Shown: positions 1-9,478 of the stretch, in pieces
How positions within the stretch are numbered: the stretch's first letter is position 1
Layout of the letters: each line of letters begins with the position of its first letter
The notes under the pieces: model-generated
What the model saw: the letters and a program-made list of their open reading frames with translations, nothing else
What the model was told of the DNA's origin: nothing
Databases searched by the model: none
NCBI GenBank assembly: GCA_964592425.1
Contig: CAZQCG010000012.1
Coordinates: 1 to 64,000 of the forward strand
Direction of reading: 5' to 3'
Length of the DNA stretch: 64,000 nucleotides
From: Viridilinea sp964592425
Lineage (GTDB): Bacteria; Chloroflexota; Chloroflexia; Chloroflexales; Chloroflexaceae
Translations under genes and position numbers: made by a program

Positions 1-2830
<2,830 letters not shown>

Positions 2831-2844
<14 letters not shown>

Positions 2845-3142
2845 GGGGCGTCCCTTCAGGCTGGGGAGGTTCAGCCGCTGCGGTCTGGCGCTCCTCAATC
2901 ACCAAGGTGCGAAAAGCCAGATCCGCAGCGATCCCCGCCACATCCGCGTAGGCCTTGGCGATGCGCCAGGCGGTGCGGCGCTGCATGCTGCTGCGCCGAC
3001 CGGGATGAATCGCTGGATGCACCAGGCCCATGATCGTCGAACAGCTCAGCCCGGCACGCTGCGCAACGGCCCGCTGCGAGAGCCCGGCGCGGGCGATGAG
3101 ATCCGAGAAGTGCGCAGAGAGGTACCGGCGGGAATGTTTCAT
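2831..3142 (-). CDS. XRE-family HTH transcriptional regulator
   Basis: This 103-residue protein has a Cro/C1-type helix-turn-helix at roughly residues 10-70; the segment LSQRAVAQRAGLS is the classic helix 2-turn-helix 3. The C-terminal third is low complexity. Its stop lies 14 bp inside the start of the downstream helicase gene, so it is the first gene of that operon and probably its autoregulator. No clear Shine-Dalgarno precedes the ATG, so the start is less certain than the family. The C-terminus is short and shows no ligand domain. Confidence 0.75.
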
Positions 3143-3344
3143 CGGTGGCCAGCCCCTGGTTCGACACCATTCCAGCGTATTGTAGATCGGAATGCTTACC
3201 GGCGTGTGACACGACAGGCACGCGGATGATGATCGGCTTTTTGTTCGCTGAATGGCACGGTAATCTAGCTGGATTATTCTCGGTTATCGGCGAACCTCTG
3301 GAGCAGCACCACCGTCAGCGCGAAGTTACCCACACTTTGCCCAT

Positions 3345-3941
3345 TCAGGCACGCTGCTGCCGGGACTGTTTGACCGTGTGTGCGAGCTTCAAGGCTACGA
3401 TGAGCCCGCTCGTCGTCAGCTGAAGACCAGCAAAGACCATGATGGCTGTATCCGGCTGGATGAGGGTGTAGATACCCCAGACCAATCCATCGGCCATGGA
3501 GAGGAGCCAGGTGCCCAGCGACAGGTCGGCGAGATTTCCCTCGTGAGAGGCGACCCAGAGCTGGGGGATGTTCGCAGCCAGCACACTGATCGGGAGCACA
3601 ATGCCGAGTCCGGTCTCCCCTGCCTGCCAGCCGGACAGGAGCAGCACGGCCAGCCAGACGGGGGCGACCGCGAACTCGCGGAGTCGGCGCCCGAAGCGCA
3701 GGGACATCAGTGCGATGAGCGCAAAGACTACGCCTGAAGAGCCGGTGGCCAGGCTGACATAGGGCTGGTTGGTCCACAGTCCGTAGGTAGCCCAGCCAAA
3801 GCTCACAATCGAACTGGTGGCCGCCGCATCGACGGAAACCCCGTGGGCCTGCCGTGTATGCAGCAGCCTGGCTAGCTGTGGCACCGCACGAACCAGGCCG
3901 ATGAGTGTTCCCAGGACGCCGAGGATCGAGAGACTGGTCAT
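3345..3941 (-). CDS. PQ-loop (SWEET-like) membrane protein
   Basis: This 198-residue polytopic membrane protein has two PQ-loop motifs, one near residue 21 (AVPQLARLL) and one near residue 124 (NIPQLWVAS). Each sits in a hydrophobic repeat, giving the two triple-helix bundles of the SWEET/PQ-loop family. Classic bacterial SemiSWEETs have only one such bundle in about 90 residues, so this is a full-length two-repeat form. The family carries sugars, amino acids or other small solutes; the substrate cannot be read from sequence. It is followed by no obvious partner gene, and the GntR regulator upstream on the same strand is a possible controller. Confidence 0.7.
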   Translation of the reverse strand: MTSLSILGVLGTLIGLVRAVPQLARLLHTRQAHGVSVDAAATSSIVSFGWATYGLWTNQPYVSLATGSSGVVFALIALMSLRFGRRLREFAVAPVWLAVLLLSGWQAGETGLGIVLPISVLAANIPQLWVASHEGNLADLSLGTWLLSMADGLVWGIYTLIQPDTAIMVFAGLQLTTSGLIVALKLAHTVKQSRQQRA

Positions 3942-4066
3942 AGGGCGATATGCGCTTTCTGTAACAAGGGGGGGACATGAGGCCGCGGATCAGACGGACG
4001 CGAGCAGCAGTCGGGAAGGGCGTGTTCATCGACCGGACGTACACGCATCCGAGCGGGCGGCAGGGC

Positions 4067-4756
4067 TCAACGCCGGATCGGCAGCACCAGGCGGACGGCC
4101 CGATCGCAGAAGGAGCGCAGGTGCTGAGCCATGACTCGCTCTGCCCCATCGGCGTCACGCGCCATAATCCGCTCGGTGATCGCGCGATGTTCACCCAGCA
4201 TTTCCTCGAGCCACCCCGCCGAGCGCGGGAGCATCAGACGGATTCGGTACATCTGGTCGTCCAGGGTTGTCAGGATGGCCCCAAGGCGCTGATTCTGGGT
4301 CGCGGTGATGATCAGCTTGTGGAAGCGGACATCTGACTCAAGGATCTCGTCGTGGTGACCCTCGGTCGCACGCTGCTCGCTAAAGGCAAGTTCGTGCTTC
4401 AGGGCCGCTACCTCCTCTGGAGACATCTGCTCGGCGGCGATGCGCGCGGCCAAGCCTTCCAGGCGCTCACGCACCTGGTAGATCTCGAGGATGTCGTGGG
4501 CCGACAGCTCGGTGATGAACGTGCCGCGGCTCGGGATGGAACGCAGGAGACCGTCCTTCTCCAGCTGCTTGATCGCCTCGCGCACCGGCGTCCGGCTGAG
4601 CTGCAACGCCGCAGCCAGTTGGTGCTCGGAGAGCGGGCGAGAGGGGAGGAGCTCGCCCTCCAAAATGCGGCGCCGGATCTCCTCGTAGGCACGCTGATAG
4701 AGACCACGCTCCTCGGCAGGAGTGCCCCCCTTGCCCCCGGCGTGTGCTGCGGCCAT
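4067..4756 (-). CDS. GntR-family regulator with FCD domain
   Basis: The 229-residue protein has an N-terminal winged helix-turn-helix (residues about 20-85, with the typical LSRTPVREAIKQLEKDGLL segment) and an all-helical FCD effector domain (about 95-220). FCD regulators usually bind small carboxylates or sugar acids through a metal held by an Asp and three His residues; D143, H147 and H196 in this protein are candidates by eye. A 14-bp perfect palindrome lies 32 bp before the start, consistent with autoregulation. The target genes may include the adjacent PQ-loop protein or the degraded permease on the other side. The family is certain; the ligand is unknown. Confidence 0.88.
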   Translation of the reverse strand: MAAAHAGGKGGTPAEERGLYQRAYEEIRRRILEGELLPSRPLSEHQLAAALQLSRTPVREAIKQLEKDGLLRSIPSRGTFITELSAHDILEIYQVRERLEGLAARIAAEQMSPEEVAALKHELAFSEQRATEGHHDEILESDVRFHKLIITATQNQRLGAILTTLDDQMYRIRLMLPRSAGWLEEMLGEHRAITERIMARDADGAERVMAQHLRSFCDRAVRLVLPIRR

Positions 4757-4787
4757 CGTTTCTCCCCTTCTATCATCTGCTTAACAT

Positions 4788-4801
4788 ACCGGTATACCGG
4801 T
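4788..4801. promoter_or_regulatory. Palindromic operator candidate for the GntR regulator
   Basis: ACCGGTATACCGGT is a perfect 14-bp palindrome between the GntR gene and the permease remnant. It contains GGTATACC, which resembles the short GGTATACC-type sites bound by several FCD-subfamily GntR proteins. Placement and symmetry support an operator; the match to this protein is inferred. Confidence 0.5.
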
Positions 4802-4857
4802 GGTATCCCGGACAGCATAGCAGTTTCTCAAGTGGGCGTCAACCGTGTCTGCGCTTA

Positions 4858-5284
4858 CCCACCACGGCGATCTGGTGGATCTACGTAGGCGTGCTCTTCT
4901 TCCTGGCCTACCGCATGGCCTTCCCGCCCAAGCAGGACGATAGCGTTGCCCCAGTGATCAGCGACGCCACGCAGGTGCAGGCTGGTGCTGCGAGCGGTAA
5001 CCCTCAATGTCGTCATCAGCCTCGTCACGGTCATCGCCTCGCTCGCCATCCGCAGCGGCACGCTGAGCTTTGCCCCCAATGTGCCGCTGCTCATCCCTAT
5101 GGGAGCGATGATCGCGGGGGCACTGGTCACGGCATTCATCGGCATCAGCCTGGTCGTCCGGCTCTTCAACGAGCGGCTCGAGCAGATCATCCTGGTCTTC
5201 CTGGTGACCATCGGCGGGCTGCTGATCGTCGAGGGCTTCCTGCCCACCCAACTCCTGGCGCTCGTGCCAGCCGAGTGGACGTAA
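4858..5284 (+). pseudogene. TauE/SafE-like permease remnant, frameshifted
   Basis: Two adjacent frames encode hydrophobic sequence that fits one membrane protein. The first (about 4858-4978) encodes a helix containing IWWIYVGVLFFLAYRM; the second (4985-5284) encodes a segment with GAMIAGALVTAFIGISLVVR and IEGFLP-like ending. The spacing and the pattern of the last two helices resemble the C-terminal half of the TauE/SafE anion exporter family. A one-base shift near 4980 separates the frames, there is no proper start, and the whole is far shorter than the usual 240-270 residues. I read it as a decayed gene; family assignment is moderate. Confidence 0.5.
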
Positions 5285-5499
5285 CCGCGGCACTGCGGCG
5301 TCTCGCCGTGGGAGAGGATCTGCCCTACCACTTCGACAGCTACCTGCGCCACGCGTTACTTCCAGGTGAAATACTCGGCGAGCACCTCCTCCAGCGAGCG
5401 ATTCTCGAGCCGCACCTGCGTTTCTGGCAACGGCTTGACACCCACCCGAGAAACCGAAAGCCTGGTGTCAGAGGCTCAAACAGGCCAGTGTGGCAAAAC

Positions 5500-5529
5500 T
5501 TGACACTCATAAGCTCTCGGCGCTATACT
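5500..5529 (+). promoter_or_regulatory. Sigma-70 promoter for the Mg2+ transporter leader
   Basis: TTGACA at 5500-5505 and TATACT at 5524-5529 are separated by 18 bp, close to a consensus vegetative promoter. The predicted start near 5536 leaves a leader of about 390 nt before the mgtE-like gene, which is long enough for a riboswitch. Confidence 0.75.
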
Positions 5530-5554
5530 ATCCCCGGGTCGTATGAGCGGCCCC

Positions 5555-5770
5555 CATCCGTGCGCCTGAGGCACAGCGAGCACCTGAAGCTCGCTTCGTT
5601 CAGCGGCGGGGACAATGAAGCCCCTATGCCACGGCCAAAGGTGCGTTCGTACAAGGATATATGGAAGGCAGTCATCAACAGTATCGTTCCGGCCCGATGG
5701 ATAACGCAGTGCGTGATCTGCCGGCGGATGAGCACCTGTTGCGCTGACCGACGTCTCCCTCGCGGGGCGT
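5555..5770 (+). ncRNA. Structured 5' leader, candidate Mg2+ (M-box) riboswitch
   Basis: The leader between a strong promoter and an intrinsic terminator folds into several hairpins, including AGCGAGC/GCTCGCT (loop ACCTGAA) and GGGG/CCCC around 5608-5625. It contains CTTCGTT, GGCCAAAG and ATCAACAG, short segments also present in the M-box (ykoK) Mg2+ riboswitch, and it precedes an MgtE-type transporter, a standard M-box target. However, the order of conserved blocks does not match M-box perfectly by eye. A regulated leader is likely; the specific class is a hypothesis. Confidence 0.45.
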
Positions 5771-5787
5771 CCGTCGCGCCTCGTCAT

Positions 5788-5815
5788 CCCCCGGCAGCCC
5801 CGCCGGGGGCTTTTT
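5788..5815 (+). terminator. Intrinsic terminator in the mgtE leader
   Basis: CCCCCGGC and GCCGGGGG form an 8-bp stem with a 6-nt loop, followed by C and five T residues. It lies about 113 bp before the start of the transporter gene and downstream of the structured leader, so it probably works as an attenuator. Confidence 0.75.
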
Positions 5816-5928
5816 GATCCCCCTTCCGGTTTCCGGCAAAGCAATGGCTTTGCTTCCGAACCCCGTGATCCATCGGGTCTCCGCCTCGCGGCCATGTCGC
5901 CGCGCTATCCAACAGGCAGGAGGCCCTT

Positions 5929-6966
5929 ATGATCGCGTTCCGCGCTACGAATGACCGCAACATGCTTCGCCCCTCGATCAGCCCACGGCTCCACGGCGCT
6001 GCTCCGAGCACTTCAGAGCTGAGTTATGCCCCTGCACTAAGTTTCCCGAAGCATGCGACGGCACAGAGCGTGATCGATGCCCTGCGCCTGATGCGCCCCG
6101 GCAATGAGACGGTCTATTACCTCTTTGTGACCGGCGAGGAGGATCGTCTGGAGGGTGTGGTCAGCCTGCGCCAGGTGGTGATTGCCCGCCCCGAAACACG
6201 CCTTGAGGCGATTATGAGCCGCGAGGTGATCAGTTTGCCGGTGGGTATGCCGCCTGAAGAGCAGGCCCATGTGCTGGGTATGTCGGGCTTTGTGGCGCTA
6301 CCAGTCGTTGATGGCGAGGGACGCCTGCTCGGCAGCCTTGATGCCGCTGAGTTGCTCAAGGCGGTGCAAGATGGGGCCACCGGCGACATGTTCCGCCTGG
6401 CCGGGGTCTCGCGCGATGAAGAACTGGCCCGTCCGCTGCCGTTTGCTATCCGTGACCGCCTGGCCTGGCTGCTACTGATGTTGGGGGCTGCCAGCCTGGC
6501 AGTTACCCTTGTGGCTGGCTTCCAGGGGCTGCTCGCCCAGACCACCCTGCTCGCCGCTAGTCTGCCCCTGCTTGCCGTGATGGGCACGGCAGCCGCTACT
6601 CAGACGCTCACCTTCGTGGTACGTGGACTGAACCTTGGTGAGGTAAACGTGCGTAATGCACGTATAGCTCTCCGGCGCGAGATGCTGATCGGCCTCTGTA
6701 ACGGCCTCTGCCTTGGCTTGATCACCGGTCTGCTGGCCTGGCTCTGGCAGGGCAGCCTGGCCCTGAGCCTGGTGCTTGGCGTGGCCCTACTGGTGAGCCT
6801 GCTGGTTGCATCGTTTGCCGGGGTGCTCGTGCCGCTGGCCTTCAAGGCCCTGCGCATCGACCCGGCCCTGGTCTCGTCGATCATTGTCACGACCGTGGTC
6901 GGGCTCTGCGGATTGGCCTGCCTGCTTGCCCTCGGGTCAATGGCGGTGGAGTTTGGGTTTTTATGA
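5929..6966 (+). CDS. mgtE: MgtE-like magnesium transporter lacking the N domain
   Basis: The 345-residue protein has two CBS motifs at about residues 35-155 followed by a five-helix MgtE membrane domain (about 175-345). MgtE channels import Mg2+ and the CBS pair senses cytosolic Mg2+. The family's usual N-terminal superhelical domain (about 130 residues) is absent; the protein begins with a short unstructured stretch. AGGAGG at 5918-5923 is 5 nt before ATG 5929, fixing the start. Transcription comes from the promoter at 5500 through a terminator-bearing leader, so expression is probably attenuated. A role for another divalent metal cannot be excluded. Confidence 0.82.
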   Translation: MIAFRATNDRNMLRPSISPRLHGAAPSTSELSYAPALSFPKHATAQSVIDALRLMRPGNETVYYLFVTGEEDRLEGVVSLRQVVIARPETRLEAIMSREVISLPVGMPPEEQAHVLGMSGFVALPVVDGEGRLLGSLDAAELLKAVQDGATGDMFRLAGVSRDEELARPLPFAIRDRLAWLLLMLGAASLAVTLVAGFQGLLAQTTLLAASLPLLAVMGTAAATQTLTFVVRGLNLGEVNVRNARIALRREMLIGLCNGLCLGLITGLLAWLWQGSLALSLVLGVALLVSLLVASFAGVLVPLAFKALRIDPALVSSIIVTTVVGLCGLACLLALGSMAVEFGFL

Positions 6967-6980
6967 CGGATCCCAAGCCC

Positions 6981-7018
6981 GAGGGCTTGAAAACTCCTGG
7001 GGTTTAGGCCCTCTTTTT
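6981..7018 (+). terminator. Intrinsic terminator after mgtE-like gene
   Basis: GAGGGC (6981-6986) pairs with GCCCTC (7008-7013) and is followed at once by TTTTT, 15 bp after the transporter stop codon. The loop is long at 21 nt. Confidence 0.55.
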
Positions 7019-7084
7019 CTAAATAGAATCCTAATCAAGTGGTAGAATTGGGCATGAAGTTGCGCTATTGCCACCAGGAACGTT

Positions 7085-7780
7085 ATGCAGTCCTTGCTTG
7101 CGCTTATGCGCCTTGGCCTTGACGGGCTCCTGCTCGATGCGACCACCTACCGTGCCCAGCGTGATGATCCCGAAGGCCTCCGACGCGGTGTGCTACTGGT
7201 GGCCCTGATCGGCCTGATCGTTGGCCTTGCCGGTTGGATCGGCTCTGTCGGCGAATACCTCACGTCACCCAACCTCGGTGTAGTGATCGAAACAATGATC
7301 ACCGGCTTGCTCAAACTGCCGCTGATCCAGGAACTGATCAACGAAACCCCCGAACTGAACCTGATGATCGAGCAGATGCTCAGCCAGGCCCAGTTCACTA
7401 GTGGTGGGCCATTCGCTGGCATCCTTGCCGTCCTGCTCACCCCGCTCTTCTTCCTGCTGCGCTGGCTGATTGTCGGCGCAGTGGCGCACCTTGCCGCACG
7501 CGCTTTCGGTGGCCGGGCTAGCTTTGGGCAGACCCTGGCGGCAACCGCACTGGCCAGTGGAGCTGGATTGTTGGCAGCAGTAGAGGTGGTGCCCTATGCC
7601 CAGGTGGCCGCAACCGGCATCCTTGGCTTGATGGCAACGGCCGTTGCTGTCCACGAAGTTCACGAGTTAGGCACCTGGCGTACAGTGGCTGCCGTGACAA
7701 TCGGGCCGATCCTGCTGATCGTGCTTGTCAGTGGGCTCTTCTGCTGTGGCCTCTTCGCGCTGATCAATGCCGCCGGGTGA
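7085..7780 (+). CDS. YIP1-family membrane protein (first paralogue)
   Basis: This 231-residue protein has about five hydrophobic helices and begins with an amphipathic segment, matching the bacterial Yip1 domain. Typical features are an N-terminal RLGLDGLLLDATTY-type stretch, a long linker with helical charged residues around 75-110, then a cluster of four helices to the C-terminus. The next gene is a paralogue of similar size and layout 36 bp downstream, so the pair is probably co-transcribed. AGGA precedes the ATG. Bacterial Yip1 proteins have no settled biochemical function; a membrane-organisation role is often supposed. Confidence 0.7.
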   Translation: MQSLLALMRLGLDGLLLDATTYRAQRDDPEGLRRGVLLVALIGLIVGLAGWIGSVGEYLTSPNLGVVIETMITGLLKLPLIQELINETPELNLMIEQMLSQAQFTSGGPFAGILAVLLTPLFFLLRWLIVGAVAHLAARAFGGRASFGQTLAATALASGAGLLAAVEVVPYAQVAATGILGLMATAVAVHEVHELGTWRTVAAVTIGPILLIVLVSGLFCCGLFALINAAG

Positions 7781-7816
7781 GTTGCTGATGCTTGTGCTGC
7801 TTGCAGGAGCCGGATC

Positions 7817-8548
7817 ATGATCGAGTTGTTCAACGGGGCTCTGACGCTTAACCAGACCGTCATGCGCGGGCTACGCGAGTCGTCCGATGGGGTACGACGG
7901 GGCTTTCTCCTGGTGCTCTTTGTTGGTTTGCTGGTTGGCACAGTCAACGGCATCAGTATTACCATCCAGAATACGAACACCACCCAGGCAGTGCAACTGC
8001 TACGCCAGGAGTTTGAGACCCAGATCGACCAGATCGTGCTGAGCTCGAACGATCCCGGCACGGCCGAGGTGACGCGGGTGATCAATGAGAATAAGGAGCC
8101 TTTCTTCGACCTGGTTGAAGATCTGCTCAACCTGCCAGCACCTTTGCCGCGCCCGGTAGGTATGGCCTTCCAGTTGCTGGGGGTAATGATCAGTACACCA
8201 CTCAGCTACCTGAGCAGTATGCTCTGGGCGATCGCTACAACCCACCTGGTTGCCCGCCAGCTTGGTGGCCAGGGCCGGCTCCAGCAGATGGTGGCGCTTG
8301 GCTCGCTCTCGATAGCACCCCATGCCCTCGATGCCCTGGCCTTCATCCCAGGCCTGGGTGGCGGCTTTACCATGGTCGCCTCGATCTGGGGCCTGGTCGT
8401 GCTTGTAAGCGCCACCAGCGTGGCCCATCGACTCGATAGCGCCCGGGCGATGCTGGCGGTCTTCTTCGTGCCGCTGCTGCTAATCCTGCTTGGCTTACTG
8501 AGCTTCTGCCTGTTGCTGGCCGTGCTGGTGGGGATAGCGCAGGCATAG
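7817..8548 (+). CDS. YIP1-family membrane protein (second paralogue)
   Basis: The 243-residue product shares the plan of the preceding gene: an N-terminal segment (MIELFNGALTLNQTVMRGLR), a first helix near residues 30-50, a charged lumenal-type loop with several acidic residues, and four further helices. It starts 36 bp after its neighbour, with AGGAG 9 nt before the ATG. The two probably arose by tandem duplication and then diverged; pairwise identity is low by eye. Its 3' end faces the convergent glycosyltransferase gene at 8562, leaving only 13 bp between them. Function is unknown. Confidence 0.68.
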   Translation: MIELFNGALTLNQTVMRGLRESSDGVRRGFLLVLFVGLLVGTVNGISITIQNTNTTQAVQLLRQEFETQIDQIVLSSNDPGTAEVTRVINENKEPFFDLVEDLLNLPAPLPRPVGMAFQLLGVMISTPLSYLSSMLWAIATTHLVARQLGGQGRLQQMVALGSLSIAPHALDALAFIPGLGGGFTMVASIWGLVVLVSATSVAHRLDSARAMLAVFFVPLLLILLGLLSFCLLLAVLVGIAQA

Positions 8549-8561
8549 CGCAGGCAAGGAG

Positions 8562-9470
8562 TTAGAGATCATGGCGCTGGAAGCGCAGGGCGGCGATCTG
8601 TTCAGCCAGCAGGCCGAAGAGAAAGATGATGATGCTGCCAACAAAGAAGAGTAGGGCCGAGTTGGGGATATAGAGCCCACGCGTCGGCTCGAGGACGAAC
8701 ATGTTGATCAACCACGAGCTCATGCCGACTATAAACATAACGACGGCAAGCGGGAAGTAGACCCGTAAGGGCGCGAAGAGCGAGATCATACGCATGATGA
8801 TCAGCCCAAAGCGTACCCCGTTTTTGAGCAGCTTCTGGCCACTCTGCCCGCCGCCCCGCCGCCGCCCCTCGATGGTGACAAAGCCAACGCTGTAGCCGCC
8901 TTTGAGCAGGGCCAGGGTGCTGGTGGTGGGGTAGGAATAGCGGTTGGGCAGCAGGTGGATAAACTCCATGATCACGGCCCGACGCATAGCCCGGTAGCCG
9001 CTGGTCAGATCACGCACCTCACTCTCGACCAGGTAGGCCCCCAGGGCGTCCAGAGCGCGGTTGCCTAGCCGCCGCGCCAGGCTGTCGCCCTGGGTCGATC
9101 GGGTGCGCGCCCCTACGACCATATCGTAGCCCTCACTCAATCCGCCCAGGATGCGCGGGATGTAGGCCGCATCCATCTGGCCGTCGGCATCCATCAGCAG
9201 AATGACCTCGCCGGAGGCGCGGCGAATGCCGGTTTTGACGGCAGCTCCGTTGCCGCGGTTGACGGGATGGCGCTCGACACGGGCACCGGCTTCACGCGCC
9301 CGTTCGGCGGTTGCGTCGCTTGAGGCGTCGTCAACCACCAGAATCTCGGCTGCGGGCAGGGCCTGGCGCACACGGGCAACTACGGCGGCGATGCCTTCGG
9401 CTTCGTTGTAGGCTGGCATAACGACCGTGATGCTGAAGGGATAGATCGGCAGCGTGGCCTCGATGCTCAT
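8562..9470 (-). CDS. Family 2 glycosyltransferase (polyprenyl-phosphate type)
   Basis: The 302-residue protein opens with a GT-A fold: VVMPAYNEAEGI near residue 16, ILVVDDASSD near 43 and the metal-binding LMDADGQ near 91. Two hydrophobic helices lie at about residues 236-255 and 272-292, as in dolichol/undecaprenyl-phosphate mannosyl- or glucosyltransferases that attach a sugar to a lipid carrier. AAGGA precedes the ATG, 9 bp after the GT39/TPR gene. In this operon it probably makes the lipid-linked sugar donor used by the two upstream integral-membrane transferases. Sugar identity is not visible. Confidence 0.85.
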   Translation of the reverse strand: MSIEATLPIYPFSITVVMPAYNEAEGIAAVVARVRQALPAAEILVVDDASSDATAERAREAGARVERHPVNRGNGAAVKTGIRRASGEVILLMDADGQMDAAYIPRILGGLSEGYDMVVGARTRSTQGDSLARRLGNRALDALGAYLVESEVRDLTSGYRAMRRAVIMEFIHLLPNRYSYPTTSTLALLKGGYSVGFVTIEGRRRGGGQSGQKLLKNGVRFGLIIMRMISLFAPLRVYFPLAVVMFIVGMSSWLINMFVLEPTRGLYIPNSALLFFVGSIIIFLFGLLAEQIAALRFQRHDL

Positions 9471-9478
9471 GGAGTTCC

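Noticed and set aside
5356..5475. A 39-codon minus-strand tail (ending SLEEVLAEYFTWK) that looks like the end of a lost gene
   Set aside because: It resembles a coding remnant but is too short to assign and has no start.
4744..5817. A 357-codon plus-strand frame across the permease remnant and the leader
   Set aside because: Only the short part at 4858-4978 looks like a membrane helix; the rest crosses the promoter and terminator of the mgtE leader and is not protein-like.
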